Source of the DNA: Gemmatimonadota bacterium
Lineage (GTDB): Bacteria; Gemmatimonadota; Gemmatimonadetes; Gemmatimonadales; GWC2-71-9
Assembly (NCBI GenBank): GCA_029884275.1
Contig: JAOUIC010000114.1
Coordinates: 1-6,173 of the forward strand
Reading direction: 5' to 3'
DNA length: 6,173 nucleotides
Shown here: one piece after another, positions 1-5,289 of the stretch
Position numbering within the stretch: the stretch's first letter is position 1
Layout: every line of letters begins with the position of its first letter
Notes under the pieces: model-generated
Database searches by the model: none
Told to the model about the DNA's origin: nothing
The model's input: the letters and a program-made list of their open reading frames with translations, nothing else
Translations under genes and position numbers: made by a program

Positions 1-1414
1 CCGCCACGGTGGCCTTGCCGCCTTCGTAGGGGTCGAGCGCGACCAGCCGGCTGTTGCAGTCCACCGTCACCGCGAGGCCGAAGTCGGTGTCGGGCACCTT
101 GAGGACCCCGGCATCGCCGCCGGGCCCGATCAGTGTCGAACCCTGCACGGTCGAGTCGTACTGCTCGAACACCCACCGCTTGGAGGCGATGCTCGGATCG
201 TCGAGCAGGAGCAGCAGGGCGCCTCGCACGTCGGCCTTCGGCGCGGTGGCTCCGGGCTGGCGGGCCCGCCGCTCGACGGCCTCCAGGCTCTCCCTGGCCT
301 CGGGATGGTAGATCGGCGCGTCGTCCACCAGCCGGTGGCCCGGGATCTCCGCCACGGTGACACCATTGTGCCGGATGCGGAAGAGTCCGTCATCGGTCAC
401 CCGGCCGACCGGAGTGGCGTTCAGCTCCCACTTGGCGCACACGGCCTGGATCTCGGCCACCCGCTCCGGCTCCGCCACGATGAGCATCCGCTCCTGCGAT
501 TCGCTGAGCATGATCTCGTAGGGCGTCATCCCCGCCTCGCGGGTCGGGACCTTGTCGGTCTCGATCTCCACGCCCACGCCGCCCCGCGCCGCCATCTCGG
601 CGGAGGAGCTGGTCAGCCCGGCGGCGCCCATGTCCTGGATCGCCACCACCAGCCGCTGCTCGATCAGCTCGAGGGTCGCCTCCAGCAGCAGCTTCTCGGT
701 GAAGGGATCGCCCACCTGCACCTGCGGCCGCCGCGCCTCGCTCTTCTCCGAGAGGTCCTCGGAGGCGAAGCTGGCGCCATGGATGCCGTCCCGGCCGGTG
801 CTCGATCCCATCGCGAGCAGCACGTTGCCGACTCCGTGGGCCCGGGCCAGCGTCAGGTCGGACTCGCGCAGCAGGCCCACGCACATCGCGTTCACCAGCG
901 GGTTGCCGCTGTAGCCGGGGGCGAAGTCCACTTCGCCCCCCAGCGTCGGCACCCCCACGCAGTTGCCGTAGTCGCCCACCCCCTTCACCACCCCGGCGAA
1001 GAGATAGCGGTTGCGGGGGATGTCGAGCGGGCCGAAGCGCAGACTGTTGAGCACCGCGACCGGGCGGGCGCCCATGGTGAACACGTCGCGCAGGATGCCG
1101 CCCACCCCGGTCGCCGCGCCCTGGTACGGCTCGACCGCCGACGGATGATTGTGCGACTCGATCTTGAACGCGACGGCCCATCCGTCGGGTAACCGGAGCA
1201 CACCGGCGTTCTCCCCCGGTCCCTGAATGACCTGCGGTCCCTGGGTCGGGAAGCTCTTGAGCACCGGCTTCGAGTGCTTGTAGGAGCAGTGCTCCGACCA
1301 GAGGGCCGAGAAGACGCCGAGCTCGGTCAGCGTCGGGACCCGGCCCAGCATCGCGACGATCAGGGTGTATTCGCTCTCGCGCAGGTTGTGCGCCCGCGCG
1401 ACGGAGACGTCCAC
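1..1414 (-). CDS. purL: FGAM synthase, small PurL subunit (partial, C-terminus beyond left edge)
   Basis: PurL is the ATP-dependent synthetase subunit of phosphoribosylformylglycinamidine synthase (FGAR + glutamine + ATP to FGAM, fourth step of de novo purine synthesis), working with PurQ and PurS in the cytoplasm. From a GTG start, 471 residues lie in the window; B. subtilis-type PurL has about 740, so roughly the last third is missing. Reading the frame by hand gives WSEHCSYK around 39-46 (family catalytic histidine H42), ESHNHP at 86-91, then GGEVDF, STGRDGIHGASF, QVGDPF, DMGAAG at 261-266 and MLSESQERM, and near the edge VDCNSR and DPYEGGK. This is the first AIRS-like half and the start of the second. 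It is the small PurL type, matching the separate purS and purQ upstream. GTG 1414 is the first conventional start but has no clear Shine-Dalgarno and trims the usual N-terminus; a CTG at 1468 is an alternative. Identity is near certain, the start is not. Confidence 0.95.
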   Translation of the reverse strand, partial: MDVSVARAHNLRESEYTLIVAMLGRVPTLTELGVFSALWSEHCSYKHSKPVLKSFPTQGPQVIQGPGENAGVLRLPDGWAVAFKIESHNHPSAVEPYQGAATGVGGILRDVFTMGARPVAVLNSLRFGPLDIPRNRYLFAGVVKGVGDYGNCVGVPTLGGEVDFAPGYSGNPLVNAMCVGLLRESDLTLARAHGVGNVLLAMGSSTGRDGIHGASFASEDLSEKSEARRPQVQVGDPFTEKLLLEATLELIEQRLVVAIQDMGAAGLTSSSAEMAARGGVGVEIETDKVPTREAGMTPYEIMLSESQERMLIVAEPERVAEIQAVCAKWELNATPVGRVTDDGLFRIRHNGVTVAEIPGHRLVDDAPIYHPEARESLEAVERRARQPGATAPKADVRGALLLLLDDPSIASKRWVFEQYDSTVQGSTLIGPGGDAGVLKVPDTDFGLAVTVDCNSRLVALDPYEGGKATVA

Positions 1415-1438
1415 CGGCGGTTCGCCGGGGAAGGGGCG

Positions 1439-1452
1439 GGCCGACGTCGGCC
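1439..1452. repeat. Perfect 14-bp palindrome at the purL 5' end
   Basis: GGCCGACGTCGGCC reads identically on both strands. It lies between the stop of the zinc protein gene and the GTG 1414 candidate start of purL. As RNA it could fold as a 5-bp stem with an ACGT loop; as DNA it could be a dimeric-protein site. If purL starts at CTG 1468 it is simply coding sequence (codons CGG CCG ACG TCG GCC). A palindrome of this length is not rare by chance in GC-rich DNA, so function is unproven. Confidence 0.35.
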
Positions 1453-1464
1453 GGGTCGTGGCGC

Positions 1465-1803
1465 TCAGAGGTCCACCTTGGGCGAGGGTTTCTTGCCGAA
1501 GGCCACCATGACGTCGTCCATCAGCCGGAAGACCAGGCCCTTGTCGTAGTGCGCCAGGATGGCCCGCACCTCGCCGAAGTCGAACCAGCTCCCCTTGCAG
1601 TCGGGGCAGGTGTCGACCTCGATCTGCTGCAGGGTGTGCGTCTCCAGGTGGCCGCCGCACTTGGGGCAGCGCATGAAGTGCGAGCGGCGTTCGGCATCGC
1701 TGGCGCGCGCCTCTTCCTGCTGGCGCTTTCGTTCGATCCGCTCGGCGTCGAGCTTCAGGAAGTACTCGTCTTCGTTGCGGCTGGGCTTGAATTCGGTGGT
1801 CAT
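1465..1803 (-). CDS. Small zf-TFIIB-type zinc-binding protein
   Basis: This 112-residue cytoplasmic protein has no signal peptide or membrane segment. Residues 1-45 are highly charged (EDEYFLKLDAERIERKRQQ region) and probably helical or coiled-coil. Residues 45-79 hold two CPxC pairs, C46-P-K-C49-G-G and C66-P-D-C69-K-G, followed by W73, D75 and G77-E78, the pattern of the zf-TFIIB zinc domain (Pfam PF13453). The tail 80-112 is short and ends in a lysine/proline-rich stretch. The ATG at 1803 overlaps the purQ stop as ATGA, a typical translational-coupling arrangement; an in-frame start at 1869 would lie well inside purQ and adds residues unlike the family. Members of this family have no firmly assigned function. 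The location between purQ and purL suggests co-expression with FGAM synthase, but any role there (assembly, regulation, RNA or DNA binding) is inference. Confidence 0.88.
   Translation of the reverse strand: MTTEFKPSRNEDEYFLKLDAERIERKRQQEEARASDAERRSHFMRCPKCGGHLETHTLQQIEVDTCPDCKGSWFDFGEVRAILAHYDKGLVFRLMDDVMVAFGKKPSPKVDL
1473..1479 (-). promoter_or_regulatory. Shine-Dalgarno-like AAGGTGG ahead of a possible CTG start for purL
   Basis: On the minus strand AAGGTGG lies inside the last codons of the zinc protein gene and ends four bases before CTG 1468-1466, which is in frame with purL and overlaps the TGA of the zinc protein gene. A start here would copy the tight stop/start overlaps seen elsewhere in the cluster and add 18 residues to PurL. 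The sequence and frame are seen directly; its use as a ribosome binding site is inference. Confidence 0.4.
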
Positions 1804-2543
1804 GAGGGCGTTACCTGGATCCTGGTGAACGTCGTCGAACGCCTGAGCTGGGCGGGGGCGCCGCCCCACTGCAGGACGGAAGTGAAGAACCCGAGCCCGT
1901 CGGTGTTGCCGATCGCGGGGTCGGCGGCCCGGTCGGGATGGGGCATGAGCCCCACCACGTTGCCCAGGTCGTTGCAGATCCCCGCGATCTCGCCGAGCGA
2001 GCCGTTGATGGTCTCGGGGAGCGCCCCGCCGTCGAGCCCGACATAGCGCACCACCACGCGGCCATCGGCTTCCAGGCGGGCGAGGGTGGCCTGGTCCGCC
2101 GCAAATCGGCCCTCGCCATGGGCCACCGGCATGCGCAGGATGTCGCCCTTGCGGTAGGCGCTGGTGAAGGGCGTTTCGGTCTGCTCCACCCGGAGCGCGA
2201 CCGGCCGGGCCACGAAGGTCAGGCGACTGTTCCGCATCAGCGCGCCGGGCAGGAGCCCCGCCTCGCAGAGAATCTGGAACCCGTTGCAGATGCCCAGCAC
2301 CGGTCCACCTGACTCGGCGAAGCGCTGAACCGCGGCCATCACCGGGCTGAACCGGGCGATGGCCCCTGAGCGGAGGTAGTCGCCGTAGCTGAACCCGCCG
2401 GGAAGGAGCACCGCGTCCGCCTGCTCCAGGTCGGTCTCCCGGTGCCAGACGAAGTAGGCGTCGGCCCCGGCCCGGCGCGCGCTGTTGAGCGTGTCGAAGT
2501 CGCAGTTGCTGCCGGGGAACCGGACCACCGCTACTCGCTTCAT
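1800..2543 (-). CDS. purQ: FGAM synthase glutaminase subunit PurQ
   Basis: PurQ is the class I glutamine amidotransferase that hydrolyses glutamine and channels ammonia to PurL. It has 247 residues: MKRVAVVRFPGSNCD opening, LLPGGFSYGDYLR at about 46-58, the nucleophile elbow GICNGFQ with C86, then LGNVVGLMPHPDRA with H202. The third triad residue is D204; the usual family motif is HPE, so Asp replaces Glu here. The sequence runs about 20 residues beyond the usual end after GFFTSVL (227 residues in B. subtilis), giving a tail rich in Thr, Arg and Gln. ATG 2543 was chosen because it gives the canonical N-terminus, shares one base with the purS stop (TGATG) and has a strong purine-rich Shine-Dalgarno. 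A longer in-frame start at 2603 only adds a translation of purS sequence in another frame. The 3' end overlaps the zinc protein gene by four bases. Confidence 0.97.
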   Translation of the reverse strand: MKRVAVVRFPGSNCDFDTLNSARRAGADAYFVWHRETDLEQADAVLLPGGFSYGDYLRSGAIARFSPVMAAVQRFAESGGPVLGICNGFQILCEAGLLPGALMRNSRLTFVARPVALRVEQTETPFTSAYRKGDILRMPVAHGEGRFAADQATLARLEADGRVVVRYVGLDGGALPETINGSLGEIAGICNDLGNVVGLMPHPDRAADPAIGNTDGLGFFTSVLQWGGAPAQLRRSTTFTRIQVTPS

Positions 2544-2791
2544 CAGCCCTCCACCTCGACCAGGAAATCCTCGGTCACCGGGTTGGCCAGCAGTTTGTCG
2601 CACATGGCCGTCGCCTGGGCGTGGGCCTCGTGCTTCGAGGCCGCCTCCACCGACAGCTCGATGGCCTTGCCGACCCGGACGTCTTTGGCGCCCGCAAAAC
2701 CGAGGGCGGACAGCGCGTGCTCCACCGCCTGGCCCTGCGGGTCGAGCAGCCCCGCCCTCGGAACCACACGGACATGAACCCGGAAATTCAT
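2543..2791 (-). CDS. purS: FGAM synthase subunit PurS
   Basis: PurS is the small subunit that bridges PurL and PurQ and is needed for ammonia transfer in the split bacterial FGAM synthase. The protein has 82 residues, the normal family size. It shows the expected pattern: an N-terminal beta strand (FRVHVRVVPR), the LLDPQGQAVEHALSALGF helix region at 15-32, the VRVGKAIEL strand at 38-46, and a C-terminal NPVTEDFLVEVE strand at 70-81. The ATG at 2791 has GGAG eight bases upstream (2800-2803). Its stop shares one base with the purQ start (TGATG), fitting the near-stoichiometric need for both subunits. It is separated from pssA by 51 bp holding a hairpin, so the purS-purQ-zinc protein-purL block may be expressed partly independently of the upstream genes. 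No alternative function is likely. Confidence 0.95.
   Translation of the reverse strand: MNFRVHVRVVPRAGLLDPQGQAVEHALSALGFAGAKDVRVGKAIELSVEAASKHEAHAQATAMCDKLLANPVTEDFLVEVEG
2547..2557 (-). promoter_or_regulatory. Strong Shine-Dalgarno of purQ inside the end of purS
   Basis: On the minus strand GAGGTGGAGGG ends three bases before the purQ ATG and encodes the last residues of PurS (Val-Glu-Gly). It holds two overlapping anti-16S matches (GAGG and GGAGG). It supports ATG 2543 over the upstream start at 2603 and suggests high PurQ translation in step with PurS. Confidence 0.65.
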
Positions 2792-2817
2792 CGTCTCAGC
2801 TCCACTCTCGTCAGGTT

Positions 2818-2842
2818 GCCGCCGCGTGGTCTCCGCGGCGGC
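2818..2842 (-). other. Perfect 9-bp GC stem-loop between pssA and purS
   Basis: GCCGCCGCG and CGCGGCGGC are exact reverse complements separated by seven bases (2827-2833), and the stem abuts the pssA stop codon at 2843. The all-GC stem should be very stable in RNA. No U-tract follows on the minus strand (next bases AACCTGACG), so it is not a classical intrinsic terminator. It could be a partial attenuator, a 3' barrier protecting the purB-purC-psd-pssA mRNA, or a processing site. The repeat is seen directly; its function is inferred. Confidence 0.55.
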
Positions 2843-3712
2843 TCATGGTTCAGGCGGCCGGCGCGGCACGACCAGCCGCGGCAGGGTTCGCCGCGTGCCG
2901 GGCCCCTCGGACGTGTCCGGCACCTCGACATCGACCGGGGGCAGCCCGTTGCCCGGCCGCTCGCCCAGGCTGATCAGCAGCTGCCGCGCCACCCCGAAGG
3001 CCAGGTAGGTGATGCCCAGCGGAAAGAGGAAGTGCTCCGGAACCCAGAGGCTGCACACCAGGATCGCCAGGTGAAGGCCCAGCCCGAGGATCCCCTTCAG
3101 CGACCGGAACCCCACCGGCGGGAACCGCGGGTACTTGATCGTGCTGACCATCAGCAGCGACAGCAGCACGATGAGGATCGTCAGCCCGTCGCGCTGCAGA
3201 TTCAGGTAGGCCAGCGACCGCTGGTACCACTCGGTGGTGGAGAATGGGTAGTAGACGGCGAGCGTCATCCCCGCGGACGGCGAGGGCATGCCGGTGAACC
3301 AGCCGGGAGTGCCGGTGCCATGCTGGACGTTGTACCGGGCCAGGCGCACCGCCACCGCCACCACGTAGATGAAGCAGATCAGCCAGGCGAACTTGCCGGC
3401 CGACTGGAACTCGAGGAAGTACATGATCATCGCCGGTGCGACGCCGAAGCTGATGCAGTCCACCAGGCTGTCCAGCTCGGCGCCGAACCGGGTGCCGCTG
3501 CCCGAAAGGCGCGCCACCCGCCCGTCGAGCATATCGAGCACGCCGGCAAAGACGACGCACCACGCCGCCCACATGAAGTTGCCGCGCGAGGCGCTCACCA
3601 TGGCCCAGAAACCGAAGAAGAGGTTGCCCAGCGTGAACGCGCTTGGCACCACGACCACCACTTGGCGGAACTCGGGCCGGCGGAGCCTGGGACGGGTCGG
3701 GATCAGGGCCAT
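2843..3712 (-). CDS. pssA: CDP-diacylglycerol-serine O-phosphatidyltransferase
   Basis: This integral membrane enzyme makes phosphatidylserine from CDP-diacylglycerol and L-serine, with release of CMP. The 289-residue protein carries a complete CDP-alcohol phosphatidyltransferase signature at 60-85: D60..D63-G64..A67-R68, eight residues, G77...D81...D85, including the metal-binding aspartates. Hydrophobic segments are visible at about 18-40, 46-60, 92-125 (probably two), 177-192 and 208-248 (probably two), giving a multi-pass inner-membrane protein. The PssA-type VPSAFTLGNLFFGF sequence lies before the signature. The last 40 residues (250-289) are hydrophilic, Pro/Arg-rich and probably cytoplasmic. 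ATG 3712 overlaps the end of psd by 10 bases (ATGGCCCTGA), so translation is probably coupled. With psd it forms a complete PE pathway. Among CDP-OH transferases, serine specificity is inferred from the psd partner and the overall type II PssA pattern. Confidence 0.93.
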   Translation of the reverse strand: MALIPTRPRLRRPEFRQVVVVVPSAFTLGNLFFGFWAMVSASRGNFMWAAWCVVFAGVLDMLDGRVARLSGSGTRFGAELDSLVDCISFGVAPAMIMYFLEFQSAGKFAWLICFIYVVAVAVRLARYNVQHGTGTPGWFTGMPSPSAGMTLAVYYPFSTTEWYQRSLAYLNLQRDGLTILIVLLSLLMVSTIKYPRFPPVGFRSLKGILGLGLHLAILVCSLWVPEHFLFPLGITYLAFGVARQLLISLGERPGNGLPPVDVEVPDTSEGPGTRRTLPRLVVPRRPPEP

Positions 3713-4335
3713 CGGGCCACCACGGTCTGGCCCGCCCGGGTCATCTCCCCGGTCCGGACCGTCACGGTCGCATCAGGCGGGAGGAACACGTCCACCCGCG
3801 AGCCGAAACGGATCAGGCCCATCCGCTCGCCCTGCACCGCCTTGGCGCCCACCTGGTGGTCGGTCACGATCCGGCGCGCCACCAGTCCCGCGATCTGCCG
3901 CACCAGCACCCGGCCGTGCGCCGTGGCGATGCCCAGCGAACACTGCTCGTTCTCCAGGCTTGCTTTCTCGGTCCCGGCATGGCCGAAGACGCCGGCGTTG
4001 TAGTGGCGGTACTCGATCGTTCCCGACACCGGGTAGCGGTTCACGTGGACGTTGAACACGTTCATGAAGATGGAGACGCGGGTCGTAGGGCCGCTGACGT
4101 AGGCCGGCTCATCCACCGTCACCACGCTCACCACCTCGCCGTCCGCCGGGGCAATGACCAGGGTGTCGCCCCGCGGTCCCTCGCGCAGCGGGTCGCGGAA
4201 GAACGCAATCACCCAGATCGCGATCGGAGCCCACAGCGCCGCCGCGTACCACGGGGCGAACCTGGCCAGGAGCGCGGCGATGAGCCACGCCGCCGCGATG
4301 AACGGCCACCCCTCGGGAGCGATCCTGAAGTTCAT
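3703..4335 (-). CDS. psd: Phosphatidylserine decarboxylase, short proenzyme form
   Basis: Psd decarboxylates phosphatidylserine to phosphatidylethanolamine using a pyruvoyl group made by self-cleavage. The 210-residue proenzyme is of the short type (about 210-230 residues), not the longer E. coli type. Residues 10-26 and 29-45 are hydrophobic and probably anchor it to the inner membrane, followed by FFRDP at 45-49. The catalytic core shows APADGEV with D65, FNVHVNRYP with H97, and RFGSR with the cleavage pair G178-S179, so all three residues of the Asp-His-Ser self-processing triad are present. Cleavage would yield a beta chain 1-178 and an alpha chain 179-210 starting with pyruvoyl. ATG 4335 shares one base with the purC stop (TGATG) and has GGGGA upstream within purC. 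The overlap with pssA and the pathway link make the assignment firm. Archaetidylserine decarboxylases look similar but the bacterial context argues against one. Confidence 0.94.
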   Translation of the reverse strand: MNFRIAPEGWPFIAAAWLIAALLARFAPWYAAALWAPIAIWVIAFFRDPLREGPRGDTLVIAPADGEVVSVVTVDEPAYVSGPTTRVSIFMNVFNVHVNRYPVSGTIEYRHYNAGVFGHAGTEKASLENEQCSLGIATAHGRVLVRQIAGLVARRIVTDHQVGAKAVQGERMGLIRFGSRVDVFLPPDATVTVRTGEMTRAGQTVVARWP

Positions 4336-5258
4336 CAGGCGTCCCCGGGGAGATCATACCCGGTGAGCAGCCGGAAGGCCTCGAGGTAGCGCCTGCTGGT
4401 CGCCTCGACCACTTCCGGCGGAAGCGGGGGAGGCGGCGCCTCCCCGTTCCACTGGCCGGCGGTCTTGAGGAGGGTCAGATAGTCGCGCAGCGGCTGCTTG
4501 TCGAAGCTCGGCTGCGACCGCCCCGGCTGATACTGGTCGGCGGGCCAGAACCGGGAGGAGTCGGGCGTCAGGACCTCGTCGATGAGCAGCAGACCGCCCC
4601 GGCTGTCGCGGCCGAACTCGAACTTGGTGTCGGCGATGATGATCCCGCGGGTCGCGGCGTGATCCCGGCCCGCGGCGTAGACCGCCAGGCTGAGGTCCCG
4701 GAGCTTCCCGGCGGCCCCGGCGCCGAGCGCCCCAGCCATTGCGTCGAACGTGACGTTGATGTCGTGGCCGGCCTCCGCCTTTGTGGCCGGCGAGAAGATG
4801 GCCGGCTCCAGTCGGGAGCTCTCCACCAACCCCTGCGGGAGCGGCTCACCGGCGAGGGTGCCGCTCTCCCGGTACTCCTTCCAGGCGGAGCCGGAGAGGT
4901 AGCCCCGCACCACGCATTCGAACGGCACCGGCAGGGTGCGGCGCACCAGCATGGCACGGCCCGTGATCTGGTCGCGATGCTGAGCCAGTTGCGGCAGGCG
5001 CCGCAGGATCTCGGCGGTGCGGGCGGTGACGAAATGGGTGTTGACGACCGAGCCGAGCCGGTCGAACCAGAAGGCGCTGATCTGGGTGAGCACCGCGCCC
5101 TTCCGCGGAATGGCCTGGCTCATCACCACGTCGAATGCGCTGACCCGGTCGCTGGCCACCAGGAGCAGGTGCTCGGGGTCCACCTCGTACACCTCCCGCA
5201 CCTTCCCCTTGCGGAGGAGCGGGAGAGGGAGGCGACTCTCGGTCAGGACGGCGGTCAT
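4335..5258 (-). CDS. purC: Phosphoribosylaminoimidazole-succinocarboxamide (SAICAR) synthase
   Basis: PurC ligates aspartate to CAIR with ATP to form SAICAR in the cytoplasm. The protein has 307 residues, the long form seen in yeast Ade1 (about 306), not the roughly 237-residue E. coli form. Motifs in order: KGKVREVYE at 17-25 (nucleotide-binding loop), SDRVSAFD at 36-43, the first SAICAR synthase signature PFECVVRGYLSGS at 112-124, FSPATKAEAGHD at 155-166, the second signature ADTKFEFG at 209-216, DEVLTPDSSRFW at 227-238 and SFDKQPLRDY at 251-260. All expected active-site regions are intact. ATG 5258 gives the canonical N-terminus; an upstream in-frame start at 5327 would overlap purB and add residues unlike the family. 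The Shine-Dalgarno is weak (a GAG about six bases upstream). purB ends 31 bp upstream, and the purC stop overlaps the psd start by one base. Confidence 0.97.
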   Translation of the reverse strand: MTAVLTESRLPLPLLRKGKVREVYEVDPEHLLLVASDRVSAFDVVMSQAIPRKGAVLTQISAFWFDRLGSVVNTHFVTARTAEILRRLPQLAQHRDQITGRAMLVRRTLPVPFECVVRGYLSGSAWKEYRESGTLAGEPLPQGLVESSRLEPAIFSPATKAEAGHDINVTFDAMAGALGAGAAGKLRDLSLAVYAAGRDHAATRGIIIADTKFEFGRDSRGGLLLIDEVLTPDSSRFWPADQYQPGRSQPSFDKQPLRDYLTLLKTAGQWNGEAPPPPLPPEVVEATSRRYLEAFRLLTGYDLPGDA

Positions 5259-5289
5259 GCGGTCTCGGTCGGCGGGTTGGCGGTGCACG

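Noticed and set aside
390..1181. 263-codon minus-strand open frame
   Set aside because: It is in a different frame from the purL reading, whose translation carries all the FGAM synthase motifs; this one is an out-of-frame shadow rich in Arg and Gly.
305..1192. 295-codon plus-strand open frame
   Set aside because: It is antisense to well-conserved purL sequence; low-complexity composition and no family motif.
1190..1192. A TTA leucine codon in purL, rare in such GC-rich DNA
   Set aside because: A single codon in a conserved housekeeping gene is weak evidence; there is no sign of a TTA-based regulatory system in this window.
2544..2603. Upstream in-frame start that would extend PurQ by 20 residues
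   Set aside because: The extension is read from within purS and precedes the canonical MKRVAVVRFPGSNCD opening, which has its own strong Shine-Dalgarno.
2792..2842. Classical intrinsic terminator after pssA
   Set aside because: The stem is strong but no U-tract follows it on the minus strand, so it is recorded only as a stem-loop of unknown role.
2621..4003. 460-codon plus-strand open frame
   Set aside because: It lies antisense to purS, pssA and psd, all of which have complete catalytic motifs. The translation is rich in Arg, His, Pro and Gln with no recognisable domain, as expected for a shadow frame in GC-rich DNA.
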